A stretch of 13,739 bases of DNA from Rhizobacter sp. (GCA_014379885.1 JACMKW010000637.1:1-13739); one strand, 5' to 3'. Counted from the first letter of the stretch, positions 1 to 7,132 are shown. Numbers and translations: made by a program. Notes: generated from the sequence alone by a model not told the origin.

Positions 1-369
<369 letters not shown>

Positions 370-370
370 T

Positions 371-478
371 GGCCCCCCAGTCGCTGCGCTCCTGCCCCCA
401 AGGGGCGCCACCCAGCGGACCGGCAAAGCCGGATCCGCGGGCGTTGCTTGATGAGCACTGCGCTGTGCTTGTCCAAAG
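371..478. repeat. Intergenic palindromic repeat, family 1, copy A
   Basis: This copy fills the gap between argB and the nucleotidase gene. It opens with GGCCCCCCAGTCGCTGCGCT, carries a small G/C hairpin (GCCCC-CAA-GGGGC), and then a larger one: GCGGA+CCGGC at 415-424, an AAA loop at 425-427, then GCCGG, a bulged A at 433 and TCCGC at 434-438. The block ends with GCGTTGCTTGA and a weak AGCAC/GTGCT arm. The same arrangement recurs at 7416 and 8786. It begins one base after the argB stop and runs almost to the next ATG. There is no T-run after the stem, so it is not a canonical intrinsic terminator. Confidence 0.85.
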
Positions 479-481
479 CGC

Positions 482-1171
482 ATGAAGCGAGTTTGGCTAT
501 TTGATCTCGATGACACCCTGCACGATGCAACGCATGCATCGATGGGCGAGCTGCATGTGTCGATGACGGCGTACGTGGCAGAGCATGTAGGTCTGTCGAG
601 CGAAGACGCCTCGGCCTTGCGCCGGCAGTATTGGCTGCGTTACGGCGCCACGCTGCTGGGCCTCGTGCGACACCATGGCGTGAAGGCCGCGCACTTTCTG
701 GAAGAGACACATCGCTTGCCCGGGCTCGAAGACCGCTTGCGCACCAGCGCCCATGACCGAGCGGCTTTGCGCCGCTTGAAGGGCCGCAAGTTCATCTTGA
801 CCAATGCGCCGCGCGCTTACGCGTTGCGCGTACTCAAGACGCTGAATCTGGCGGATTGCTTCGAAGGCGTGATCACCGTCGAAGACATGTGCATGTTCGG
901 CCACCACCGACCCAAGCCCGACGCGCGCATGTTTCGCTGCATTGCAGCACGCCTGAAAGTGCGGCCCAGCCAATGCGTGCTGGTCGAAGACACGCTGCAA
1001 CATCAACGTTCGGCGCACGGCATCGGGATGCGCACGGTCTGGATGCAGCGCTACCTTCATTCAGTCCGCAAGAGTGTGAACAACGCCATGGAAGTTGGTG
1101 TTCACCCTTGCCGAAAGCCCCCCTATGTGTATGCAAGAATTCATTCGCTCAAGACCCTGAATACCTTGTGA
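482..1171 (+). CDS. HAD-superfamily pyrimidine 5'-nucleotidase
   Basis: A 229-residue cytoplasmic phosphatase of HAD subfamily IA, matching the pyrimidine 5'-nucleotidase group. All four HAD motifs are present: DLDDT at 8-12 (nucleophile D8, general acid D10), the motif II threonine at 107 in FILTNA, the motif III lysine at 145 in HRPKPD, and LVEDT with acidic E169 and D170. The alpha-helical cap lies between motifs I and II (about residues 15-95). The ATG is chosen because the first motif follows immediately, as is usual in the family; no strong Shine-Dalgarno is visible and the start abuts repeat copy A. The stop TGA overlaps a GTG that could start slmA, and the argB/nucleotidase/slmA order recurs in related betaproteobacteria as far as I recall. 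The likely role is dephosphorylation of UMP/CMP-type nucleotides; the exact substrate cannot be read from sequence. Confidence 0.9.
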   Translation: MKRVWLFDLDDTLHDATHASMGELHVSMTAYVAEHVGLSSEDASALRRQYWLRYGATLLGLVRHHGVKAAHFLEETHRLPGLEDRLRTSAHDRAALRRLKGRKFILTNAPRAYALRVLKTLNLADCFEGVITVEDMCMFGHHRPKPDARMFRCIAARLKVRPSQCVLVEDTLQHQRSAHGIGMRTVWMQRYLHSVRKSVNNAMEVGVHPCRKPPYVYARIHSLKTLNTL

Positions 1172-1191
1172 CCACCAGCCCAAAAGCCGAG

Positions 1192-1845
1192 ATGACCGAC
1201 GCTGCCCCTACTCCCGACGAAGCGAACGCGCCACCCGCTGGCGTAGCAGAACCGGTGGGTCGCAAGCGCCCCAAGCCCGGCGAACGCCGCGTGCAGATCC
1301 TGCACACGCTGGCCACCATGCTCGAACAACCGGGCGCCGAACGCATCACCACGGCAGCATTGGCGGCCAAGCTGGAAGTCTCGGAAGCAGCGCTCTACCG
1401 CCACTTCGCCAGCAAGGCGCAGATGTTCGAAGGCCTGATCGAGTTCATCGAACAAAGTGTGTTCACGCTCGTCAATCAGATCGGTGAACGCGAGACCGAC
1501 GGCCTCGTGCAAGCGCAAAAGATTCTCAGCGTGGTGCTGCAGTTCGGTGAAAAGAACCCCGGCATGACACGCGTGATGGTGGGCGATGCCCTGGTGTTCG
1601 AAAACGAACGCCTGGTCTCGCGCATGAACCAGTTCTTCGACCGCATCGAATCGCAGTTGCGTCAAAGCCTGCGGCTGGCTGCGGAATCAGCCGGTTCGAA
1701 CACGCCCACGGTCGACGCCAATGCGCATGCTTCGGTGCTGACAGGTTTTGCCGTCGGCCGTCTGCAGCGTTATGCCCGTTCGGGCTTCAAGCGCGTGCCC
1801 ACCGAGCACATCGACGCTGCACTCAAGCTGCTCGTGGGCGGCTGA
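1192..1845 (+). CDS. slmA: Nucleoid occlusion factor SlmA (TetR family)
   Basis: A 217-residue TetR-type DNA-binding protein. SlmA binds dispersed chromosomal sites and blocks FtsZ ring assembly over the nucleoid. The helix-turn-helix spans about residues 52-74 (ITTAALAAKL ... EAALYRHFASK), preceded by RKRPKPGERR, a stretch typical of betaproteobacterial SlmA. The all-helical C-terminal domain begins with MFEGLIEFIEQSVFTLVNQI (about 78-97), where SlmA dimerises and contacts FtsZ. A GTG at 1168 overlaps the upstream stop (GTGA) and would add 8 residues; the ATG at 1192 gives the usual N-terminus, and neither has a strong Shine-Dalgarno. The residues before about 22 are low-complexity and alanine/proline rich. 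It is probably translationally coupled to the nucleotidase. Its stop lies only 24 bp from the convergent isomerase gene. Confidence 0.9.
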   Translation: MTDAAPTPDEANAPPAGVAEPVGRKRPKPGERRVQILHTLATMLEQPGAERITTAALAAKLEVSEAALYRHFASKAQMFEGLIEFIEQSVFTLVNQIGERETDGLVQAQKILSVVLQFGEKNPGMTRVMVGDALVFENERLVSRMNQFFDRIESQLRQSLRLAAESAGSNTPTVDANAHASVLTGFAVGRLQRYARSGFKRVPTEHIDAALKLLVGG

Positions 1846-1869
1846 GCCGGCTAAGTCGACACAAGGCGC

Positions 1870-2688
1870 TCAGGGCGCCTGCAGCTTGGTGAGGCGCGCG
1901 TCTTTGCGCCACTGCGCCACCTGAGCCTGCACTCGCTCGGTCACGAGCTGTGACCGCAGCGCCGGCTTCATCTCTTCCAGCGAAGGTTTTTCCAGGCCGC
2001 GCATCGTGTGCAACTGAATCACGTGCCAACCGTGGACGGTGCGTACCGGCATGCGTGAAATGGTGCCGGGCTTCATGGCCCGCGCGGCGTCTACGAAGGC
2101 GGGCTCCAGGTTGCTCCCATTAACCGTGCCCAACTGGCCGCCTTTGTCGCGCGTGTACTCGTCAGCAGAGAGCTTGCGCGCTGTGGCGGCGAACGAGGCG
2201 CCAGCGTCAAGTTGCGCAATGACTTGCCGCGCGTTGGCCTCGTCGGGCAGCAGGATGTGGCTTGCCGTGATCGACAGCTCGGGTTGCGCCTGTTGGTAGC
2301 GTGCCTGCAGGGCTTCGTCGGTGATGACCATGTCGGCCGCAAGCTGTTGCATCAGGTGCTGGCCGAGCAAGGTCTTGTGGGCCAGCTCCAGCTCGGCTCG
2401 CGCCCCGGGGCGTGCGGCGACCCCGGTGGCGTGAGCGCGCTGGCTGAGCAGCTCCATTGTCACCAGATCGTTGAGCATGCGGGCGCGGTCTTGGATGGAG
2501 CCCGTCGGGGTGTCTCCGTGGCGTGCCTTGGCCAGCTGGTCGAGCACGCTGCGCTGCACGGGCTGGCCATTGACTGTCGCGACCACGCCTGAGGGCAGGG
2601 CGGTGTCGGCGGCCAGCACGTGGGCCGTGCAGGCGCAGATGAGGGCGAGTGCGGCGAACCGCAGATCAAGGATGGCGCGCACGGTCAT
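1870..2688 (-). CDS. Periplasmic parvulin-type peptidyl-prolyl cis-trans isomerase
   Basis: A 272-residue exported foldase of the PpiC/SurA parvulin class. Residues 1-26 form a signal peptide (basic start, hydrophobic AALALICA core, likely cleavage after VLA). A SurA-like helical N-domain opens with ATVNGQPVQRSVLDQL and spans about 36-135. One rotamase domain covers about 141-227, with the SHILL strand, the KGGQLG turn and the closing GWHVIQL strand; a helical tail follows. The ATG at 2688 is preferred to the in-frame TTG at 2703, because the longer form puts acidic and proline residues before the signal core. It is clearly paralogous to the next gene on this strand, and both resemble the EpsD isomerase group, but no exopolysaccharide genes are in the window. 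The aromatic residue after GQLG found in many parvulins is replaced by TVN here, so isomerase activity may be weak. Confidence 0.85.
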   Translation of the reverse strand: MTVRAILDLRFAALALICACTAHVLAADTALPSGVVATVNGQPVQRSVLDQLAKARHGDTPTGSIQDRARMLNDLVTMELLSQRAHATGVAARPGARAELELAHKTLLGQHLMQQLAADMVITDEALQARYQQAQPELSITASHILLPDEANARQVIAQLDAGASFAATARKLSADEYTRDKGGQLGTVNGSNLEPAFVDAARAMKPGTISRMPVRTVHGWHVIQLHTMRGLEKPSLEEMKPALRSQLVTERVQAQVAQWRKDARLTKLQAP

Positions 2689-2913
2689 AGGCTCTGGCAG
2701 CAATGAGTTCTTCTTCGGAAAAATGTTGGCGCAGCAAGGCGCAGTGCCTCTTCCAGCCGCTGGAAGCCGATGCTGTTGCCGCTTGCTGCTTCGCCTGGTT
2801 GTGACAAGGGCTCCACCGCGTATTCACCACTCGGCCAAAAGGTGGCGTCGATGGCAACCGCCACCAGGGCAGTGCCCGCCGCCAGGCGAATGCGGGAGGA
2901 GACGGCAACGTGG

Positions 2914-3774
2914 TCAAGGGGCGGATGAGAGTTGAATCTGAGCCTGCGCGCGCCATTGTTGCTGCTGCGCTTGCACCTTGGCGTGAACCAACTGCGGGTA
3001 CAGCCAGGCTTTCGCCGTTTGCAGGCTGGGGCGTTCGGCAAGCGGGCGCAGGGCCAGCAACTGGATGACGTGCCAGCCCTGGTCGGTCTTCACCGGTTGC
3101 ACGGTGTACTCGCCGGGTTTGAGCGCGCGTGCCGCCGCTGCGAAATCGCCAGGCATCTGGTTCATCATCAACCAGCCCAACTGTCCACCCTGGCTGCGGC
3201 TGACAGGGTCGGTGGACAGGCTGCGCGCCTGGTCGGTGAAACGTTGGCCTTGTTGCAGTCGAGAGATCACGGCCTCGGCGGCCTTTCGGTCGGCCAGCTG
3301 CACGTGGCGGATCTGGAATTCATGCGCCGGCACCTGCTCTTCGTAGGCGGCCTTGAGCTCCGCATCGCTGATCTGAATGCCGCTGATCATTTCGCGCGTC
3401 ATCAACTGCGCGAGCAAGCTCTTGGACTGCAGCTCGGTTTCGGCCACGGCCACAGGCGTTTTGTCGAGGCCGCGTTCCCGCGCCTTTTGCGCCAACAGCT
3501 CGATGTCGAGCAACTCGTCGAGCACCTGTTGACGGTCGATGGTGGGGGCTGAGGCCGCAGCAGCCGAGCTCGCGGGAGGGTCGTAGGGGTTGGCGATGCC
3601 GGTCTGCGCCTGGATCAGGTGCTCGAACAGCGCGCGGCTCACCGGCTCGCCGTTGAGGGTGGCGACTGCAGCCTCGCTGGTGGGCGGCAGCGCAGGGCTT
3701 GGGCCGGGTTTGCAAGCGGCCAGCAGGCCGCCCAACAACAGAGCCAGCGCGGTGGTGCGGCGAGGAAGAATCAA
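2914..3774 (-). CDS. EpsD-like peptidyl-prolyl cis-trans isomerase lipoprotein, 5' end fused to lipase remnant
   Basis: From a TTG start this is a 286-residue lipoprotein isomerase. Residues 1-20 are a lipoprotein signal peptide (RR, then ALALLLGG) with lipobox LAAC and the lipidated cysteine at 21. A helical SurA-like domain (about 36-150, beginning VATLNGEPVSRALF) and one parvulin domain (about 152-239: RHVQL, SQGGQLGW, GWHVIQL) follow. An Ala/Pro/Ser linker at 65-79 is absent from the paralogue downstream. The TTG is chosen because it places the signal peptide exactly at the N-terminus. However, the frame is open upstream to 4074 and runs through a piece of a lipase (FVHGYSGNSS). An ATG at 3918 would give a 334-residue hybrid. 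The gene seems to have lost its own upstream region by deletion. A 225-bp stretch without a recognisable gene separates it from the next isomerase. Confidence 0.8.
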   Translation of the reverse strand: MILPRRTTALALLLGGLLAACKPGPSPALPPTSEAAVATLNGEPVSRALFEHLIQAQTGIANPYDPPASSAAAASAPTIDRQQVLDELLDIELLAQKARERGLDKTPVAVAETELQSKSLLAQLMTREMISGIQISDAELKAAYEEQVPAHEFQIRHVQLADRKAAEAVISRLQQGQRFTDQARSLSTDPVSRSQGGQLGWLMMNQMPGDFAAAARALKPGEYTVQPVKTDQGWHVIQLLALRPLAERPSLQTAKAWLYPQLVHAKVQAQQQQWRAQAQIQLSSAP

Positions 3775-3968
3775 CGAGTTGTGGTTGAAGCCAAACAGCT
3801 TGGACGACGGATAGCCGCTGGCCGTGAAGCGCGACATCATGGTCGAGAAGTTCGACGAGTTGCCGCTGTAGCCGTGCACGAACACGATCGGTTCGCTTTG
3901 TGCGGCAGCCGGCCGCATGGGAGGAGAAGGGCCGGTGCGATGCTGGCCAGGGTGGCGATGCGTTTCAT
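3775..3968 (-). pseudogene. Remnant of a secreted lipase (alpha/beta hydrolase), frameshifted and truncated
   Basis: The stump of a secreted alpha/beta-hydrolase lipase. An ATG at 3968 has a strong Shine-Dalgarno (GGAGGAG, 3977-3983, 8 nt upstream) and begins a signal peptide, MKRIATLASIAPALLL. The frame then slips near 3920, and the sequence continues in another frame as AAAQSEPIVFVHGYSGNSSN followed by FSTMMSRFTASGYPSSKLFG. That is the first strand and oxyanion-region HGYSG motif of the lipase family. Homology stops at NHNSL, where the isomerase lipoprotein begins. The nucleophile elbow (G-x-S-x-G), catalytic aspartate and histidine are all missing, so no lipase can be made. In the original frame translation ends at 3837. 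At least two lesions are present: a frameshift in or just after the signal peptide and loss of about the last three quarters of the gene. Confidence 0.8.
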
Positions 3969-4230
3969 GCGAGTGTCTCCTCCAATGGTTGAATGAACCC
4001 GGTGACAGCGCGTCCGCCGCCGACGGGTTGCCTCTCGTTGCCTGAGTCGTTGAGGCGCTGGCCTGGCGGACCACGATTCAGGCAAACAACCCAGAGGCTC
4101 CTTTATTGTGGACTCGCGTGCAGCATTCAATTGCCTCGCTTTCCCCGTTCTGGTTAACCCCGGCACCCAAAAACGCCCCCGTTACACTGCCTGCGCACCC
4201 TCTCTTCACGGACGCGCCGAGCCTTCACGC
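3969..4230. other. Divergent intergenic region between lipase remnant and DUF815 gene
   Basis: About 260 bp lies between the two divergent starts. It holds the lipase ribosome-binding site at its left edge and presumably promoters for both directions. On the plus strand TACACT at 4183-4188 resembles a -10 box about 40 bp before the DUF815 start, but no well-spaced -35 is visible. TTAACC at 4154-4159 is too far away. No convincing open reading frame, tRNA or long repeat is present. Confidence 0.4.
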
Positions 4231-5109
4231 ATGTTCAACCTGACCGACCCGCTGTTGCAGCTGATATCCCGCGCCGAAGCCCTGATTACGCGGCTTGAAA
4301 CCGCGCTGCCGCACGGTTTGCTGCCCCCCGACTGGGCGGCGTCCACAGCCTTTCGCTACCGCAAACGCGGCAACTCGTGTGCGCTGGAGCCGGTGAAGCA
4401 TGTGGCCTCGATCCGCCTCAGCTCGCTGGTGGAGGTGGAACCCCAAAAAGAACGTCTTTTGCGCAATACAGATCAATTTGTGCATGGTCGTGCAGCAAAC
4501 AATGTCTTGCTGACCGGTGCCCGCGGCACGGGCAAGAGCTCGTTGATCAAGGCCTGTCTGAACGAGTATTCGGCCCGAGGTTTGCGATTGATCGAGGTGG
4601 ACAAGGCCGATCTGGTCGATCTGCCCGACATCATCGACGTGGTGGCCGAACGGCCGGAGCGTTTCATCGTGTTCTGCGACGACCTGAGCTTCGATGAGGG
4701 CGAGGCGGGCTACAAGGCGCTGAAGTCCATCCTCGATGGCTCGGTGGCCCAGGCGTCTGAAAACGTGCTCATCTATGCCACCAGCAACCGCCGCCACCTG
4801 CTGCCCGAATACATGAAAGAGAACCTCAGCTACACCCACACCGAAGATGGTGAGGTGCACCCTGGGGAGGTGATCGAAGAGAAGATTTCGCTCAGCGAGC
4901 GCTTTGGCCTGTGGGTGAGCTTCTACCCCTTCACACAAGACGAATACTTGGCCATCGTGGCGCAGTGGTTGCGCGGGCATGGTGTGAGCGAAGACGCGAT
5001 TGCGGCGGCACGCCAGGAAAGCTTGGTCTGGGCGCTGGAGCGCGGCTCGCGGTCGGGGCGTGTTGCTTTCCAATTTGCCAAGGACTACGCCGGGAGGCAC
5101 GCGGCATGA
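4231..5109 (+). CDS. DUF815-family AAA+-type ATPase
   Basis: A 292-residue P-loop ATPase of the DUF815 family (PF05673), whose cellular role is not firmly established. The Walker A motif is GARGTGKSS at 96-104 (lysine 102). The Walker B strand is RFIVFCDDL at 144-152 with acidic D150 and D151. A sensor-1-like ATSNRRH follows at 183-189, and arginines at 274 and 277 in GSRSGRVAF could serve as sensor 2. The first 85 residues form the variable N-terminal helical region. There is no signal peptide or membrane segment, so it is cytoplasmic. The ATG at 4231 is chosen because it gives the family's usual N-terminus; the frame is open further upstream to 4108, but no Shine-Dalgarno favours an earlier start. 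The stop (GCATGA) is followed directly by repeat family 2 and then a NUDIX gene, a pairing I recall in other Comamonadaceae. Confidence 0.9.
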   Translation: MFNLTDPLLQLISRAEALITRLETALPHGLLPPDWAASTAFRYRKRGNSCALEPVKHVASIRLSSLVEVEPQKERLLRNTDQFVHGRAANNVLLTGARGTGKSSLIKACLNEYSARGLRLIEVDKADLVDLPDIIDVVAERPERFIVFCDDLSFDEGEAGYKALKSILDGSVAQASENVLIYATSNRRHLLPEYMKENLSYTHTEDGEVHPGEVIEEKISLSERFGLWVSFYPFTQDEYLAIVAQWLRGHGVSEDAIAAARQESLVWALERGSRSGRVAFQFAKDYAGRHAA

Positions 5110-5186
5110 GGGCCGCCGCGCCGGGCCGCCCCAAGCAAGGCCCGACCCTCTCGGAGGGTCGCTCGCCGTACTCGGTAAGCGGGGTG
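5110..5186. repeat. Intergenic palindromic repeat, family 2, copy 1
   Basis: This repeat fills the DUF815-mutT gap. It starts right after the upstream stop (GCATGA) with a GGCCGCC-rich block. It contains a perfect 8-bp hairpin, CGACCCTC-TCG-GAGGGTCG (5143-5161), and ends in GCGGGGTG at 5179-5186. The terminal GGGTG lies exactly 5 nt before the ATG at 5192 and looks like that gene's ribosome-binding site. The second copy (10931-10995) shares the order GGCCGCCC, short hairpin, TCGC...GCG, GGGTG, and the same 5-nt spacing. Confidence 0.7.
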
Positions 5187-5191
5187 TTGTC

Positions 5192-5623
5192 ATGAGCGGT
5201 GCCGAACGGGTGCCCGTTGACGTGGCCGTGGGTGTGCTGATCGACGCGGAGGATCGCTTTCTTCTGACCTCGCGGCCGGTGGGCAAGGTCTACGCGGGCT
5301 ACTGGGAATACCCCGGCGGCAAACTCGAAGCCGGCGAAACGGTCGAGCAGGCCCTGCGACGCGAGTTGCACGAAGAGCTGGGCATCACCATCGGTGCCGT
5401 CCACCCTTGGAAAGTTGAACTGATGGATTACGAGCATGCCCGCGTGCGGCTGCACTTCTGCAAGGTCTACGACTGGCAGGGTGAGTTCGAGATGCGCGAG
5501 CAGCAGGCCATGGCCTGGCAGACCCTGCCGGTCGAGGTGGAACCGGTGCTGCCGGGCACGATTCCGGTGCTGCAGTGGTTTGCTTGCGAGCGCGGCTTTG
5601 CCGGCCCGACCCACAGAGGGTGA
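5192..5623 (+). CDS. NUDIX hydrolase, MutT-like (8-oxo-dGTP diphosphatase)
   Basis: A 143-residue cytoplasmic NUDIX pyrophosphohydrolase. The NUDIX box is complete at residues 43-65 (G43, E49, R57-E58-L59, E61-E62, G64), with the metal-binding glutamates in RRELHEELG. The stretch [15 protein letters not shown] (15-29), the WEYPGGK approach to the box and the total length match MutT, which removes 8-oxo-dGTP from the nucleotide pool and prevents A:T to C:G transversions. The ATG at 5192 places the first strand ([10 protein letters not shown]) correctly; the only ribosome-binding sequence is the GGGTG at the end of the repeat, 5 nt upstream. The next gene, hisI, begins 17 bp after the stop. Substrate specificity is inferred from resemblance, so another NUDIX substrate is possible. 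In relatives I would expect yacG after this gene, not hisI. Confidence 0.88.
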   Translation: MSGAERVPVDVAVGVLIDAEDRFLLTSRPVGKVYAGYWEYPGGKLEAGETVEQALRRELHEELGITIGAVHPWKVELMDYEHARVRLHFCKVYDWQGEFEMREQQAMAWQTLPVEVEPVLPGTIPVLQWFACERGFAGPTHRG

Positions 5624-5640
5624 TTGGCTACACTGCCGCG

Positions 5641-6030
5641 ATGAATTGGCTCGATGAAATCAAGTGGGATGAGCGCGGTCTGGTGCCTGTCATTGCGCAA
5701 GAGCGGGGCAGCAACGACGTGCTGATGTTCGCTTTTATGAACCGCGAAGCCGTCGCGGAAACCGTGCGCCGTGGCGAGGCGGTGTATTGGAGCCGTTCGC
5801 GCAACCGCTTGTGGCACAAGGGCGAAGAATCCGGGCACATCCAGAAGGTGCATGAAATGCGCATGGATTGCGACAACGACGTGCTGCTGCTGAAAGTGAC
5901 ACAACTGGGCCACGAGCCCGGCATCGCTTGCCACACCGGGCGCCACAGCTGCTTTTTCCAGCGGTTTGAAGACGGTTTCTGGAAAGCGGTCGAACCGGTC
6001 TTGAAAGACCCTGAGAGCATCTACAAATGA
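5641..6030 (+). CDS. hisI: Phosphoribosyl-AMP cyclohydrolase
   Basis: A 129-residue cytoplasmic enzyme that opens the purine ring of phosphoribosyl-AMP, the third step of histidine synthesis. Conserved blocks are [17 protein letters not shown] (50-66) and the metal-binding MDCDND (75-80), where D76, D78 and D80 bind magnesium and C77 binds zinc. [11 protein letters not shown] (96-106) supplies C97 and C104, the other two zinc ligands. The length is that of a stand-alone HisI, not the fused HisIE of enterobacteria. A TACACT just before the ATG (GCTACACTGCCGCGATG) could be a -10 element, leaving almost no leader, but this is weak. hisE follows after 10 bp. The other his genes (hisB, hisH, hisA, hisF), which usually sit directly upstream, are absent; a NUDIX gene takes their place. 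Confidence 0.97.
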   Translation: MNWLDEIKWDERGLVPVIAQERGSNDVLMFAFMNREAVAETVRRGEAVYWSRSRNRLWHKGEESGHIQKVHEMRMDCDNDVLLLKVTQLGHEPGIACHTGRHSCFFQRFEDGFWKAVEPVLKDPESIYK

Positions 6031-6040
6031 ACGGTCACCC

Positions 6041-6400
6041 ATGAGCAGCAACGACACCCTGGCCCGCTTGGCGGAAGTGATCGAGTCGCGCAAGGCCGGC
6101 GACCCCGACAAAAGTTATGTGGCACGTTTGTTCCAGAAGGGGAACGATGCCATCCTGAAGAAGATCGGAGAAGAAGCCACCGAGACGGTGATGGCGGCCA
6201 AGGATGGTGACCGCCAGAAGATCGTCTATGAAGTGGCCGACCTCTGGTTCCATTCGATGATCGCGCTCAGTGCCTATGGCCTGAAACCTGCTGATGTACT
6301 GGCCGAGCTGGAGCGGCGCGAGGGCCTGTCGGGCCTGGAAGAGTTTGCAGCGCGCAAGGCCCAGCAGCGCGAATCCGACGCCGAAAGTAGGAACACATGA
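6041..6400 (+). CDS. hisE: Phosphoribosyl-ATP diphosphatase
   Basis: A 119-residue all-alpha enzyme of the MazG-like fold that converts phosphoribosyl-ATP to phosphoribosyl-AMP and pyrophosphate. This is the step before HisI. The magnesium-binding signature is present as EEATE (44-48) and EVAD (64-67), giving the expected ExxE...ExxD pattern. The N-terminal [20 protein letters not shown] (25-44) is typical of the family. The last 15 residues ([15 protein letters not shown]) are charged and probably disordered. Start at the ATG 10 bp after hisI; its stop overlaps the DUF4870 start (ATGA), suggesting translational coupling. Confidence 0.96.
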   Translation: MSSNDTLARLAEVIESRKAGDPDKSYVARLFQKGNDAILKKIGEEATETVMAAKDGDRQKIVYEVADLWFHSMIALSAYGLKPADVLAELERREGLSGLEEFAARKAQQRESDAESRNT

Positions 6401-6768
6401 GCGAGATCGTCACGACAGAGCCAAGCATTCAGCAGCGTGAGACTCTCAGGCTGATGACCCATGTGATGTATGCGCTGCACACCGCATCGTGGTTTTCGGG
6501 CGGCATCTTCTCGGTGATCGCAATGATCATCAATTACGTCAAGCGACCCGATTTGCCGGACGAGTTCTTTCGCAGCCATTTCCGCTGGCAGGCACGCAGC
6601 TTCTGGTTCACGTTGTTGTGGCTGCTGCTGACGTCACCACTTTTCCTTTTGTTCGTGTTCCCGGGCTTTGTTGCATGGACCTTGGTTGGGTTGTGGTACC
6701 TCTACCGCTTCATTCGAGGCTGGTGGAGCTTTGCCGAGAACAAGCCCATGCCCGTTCCCGCTGACTGA
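6397..6768 (+). CDS. DUF4870-type small inner-membrane protein
   Basis: A 123-residue membrane protein resembling the DUF4870 family. After a polar N-terminus (1-24) come hydrophobic segments at about 28-48 ([18 protein letters not shown]), 68-85 ([18 protein letters not shown]) and 86-106. A short loop, [20 protein letters not shown], lies between the first two, and loops of this kind with conserved aromatic and basic residues are typical of the family. The protein ends in a short polar tail. The biochemical function is not known. It overlaps hisE by 4 bp and precedes hinT by 10 bp. In relatives, small genes of this type sit between hisE and hinT/tat genes, so it is probably cotranscribed. 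I see no residues suggesting transport or enzymatic activity. Confidence 0.8.
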   Translation: MSEIVTTEPSIQQRETLRLMTHVMYALHTASWFSGGIFSVIAMIINYVKRPDLPDEFFRSHFRWQARSFWFTLLWLLLTSPLFLLFVFPGFVAWTLVGLWYLYRFIRGWWSFAENKPMPVPAD

Positions 6769-6778
6769 CAAATCGACA

Positions 6779-7132
6779 ATGACACAACACGATCCCAACT
6801 GCATCTTCTGCAAGATCGTCGCTGGGCAGATCCCCAGCCGCAAGGCCTACGAAGACGACGACCTGCTGGCCTTTCATGACATCGCGCCGTGGGCGCCGGT
6901 GCACGTGCTGGTGATTCCTAAGCAGCACATCGAGTCGCTTTATGACACCACGCCCGAGAAGCATCAGGCCCTCTTGGGCCGCATGATGGCCCTGGCCCCG
7001 CAGTTGATGCGTGAGAACGGCGTGACCGGCGGTTTTCGGGTCCTGGTCAACAACGGGCCCGACGGGCGCCAAGAAGTGCCGCATTTGCATCTGCATGCCA
7101 TGGGTGGCCCTCGCCCATGGGCCAAGGGATGA
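6779..7132 (+). CDS. hinT: HIT-family nucleotide-binding hydrolase (HinT-like)
   Basis: A 117-residue histidine-triad protein, the size of bacterial HinT, a purine nucleoside phosphoramidase. The triad is HLHLHAMGG at 102-110; by family precedent the central histidine, H104, is the nucleophile. The N-terminal CIFCKIVAGQIPS (8-20) and HDIAPWAPVHVLVIPKQH (33-50) give the usual nucleotide-binding half. C8 and C11 with H50 could bind a metal, as in some relatives. It starts 10 bp after the DUF4870 stop with no obvious Shine-Dalgarno, consistent with coupling inside the operon. The C-terminal PRPWAKG is typical of the family. Preceding tatABC is common in betaproteobacteria, but no functional link to Tat export is established. 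Confidence 0.92.
   Translation: MTQHDPNCIFCKIVAGQIPSRKAYEDDDLLAFHDIAPWAPVHVLVIPKQHIESLYDTTPEKHQALLGRMMALAPQLMRENGVTGGFRVLVNNGPDGRQEVPHLHLHAMGGPRPWAKG

Noticed and set aside
856..1191. In-frame upstream extension of slmA by more than 100 residues
   Set aside because: It overlaps the nucleotidase gene in another frame, has no family match, and SlmA normally begins near the chosen ATG.
1864..1880. Hairpin AGGCGC-TCAGG-GCGCCT between slmA and the convergent isomerase as a terminator
   Set aside because: Only a 6-bp stem with no T-run on either strand, partly inside the isomerase 3' end; not enough to call.
5143..5161. Perfect 8-bp hairpin after DUF815 as an intrinsic terminator
   Set aside because: No T-run follows, it is part of a repeat found elsewhere, and the mutT start lies only 30 bp downstream.
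4225..5286. Long minus-strand open frame (353 codons) opposite the DUF815 and NUDIX genes
   Set aside because: It spans two convincing plus-strand genes and the repeat between them, with shadow-like composition and no recognisable domain.
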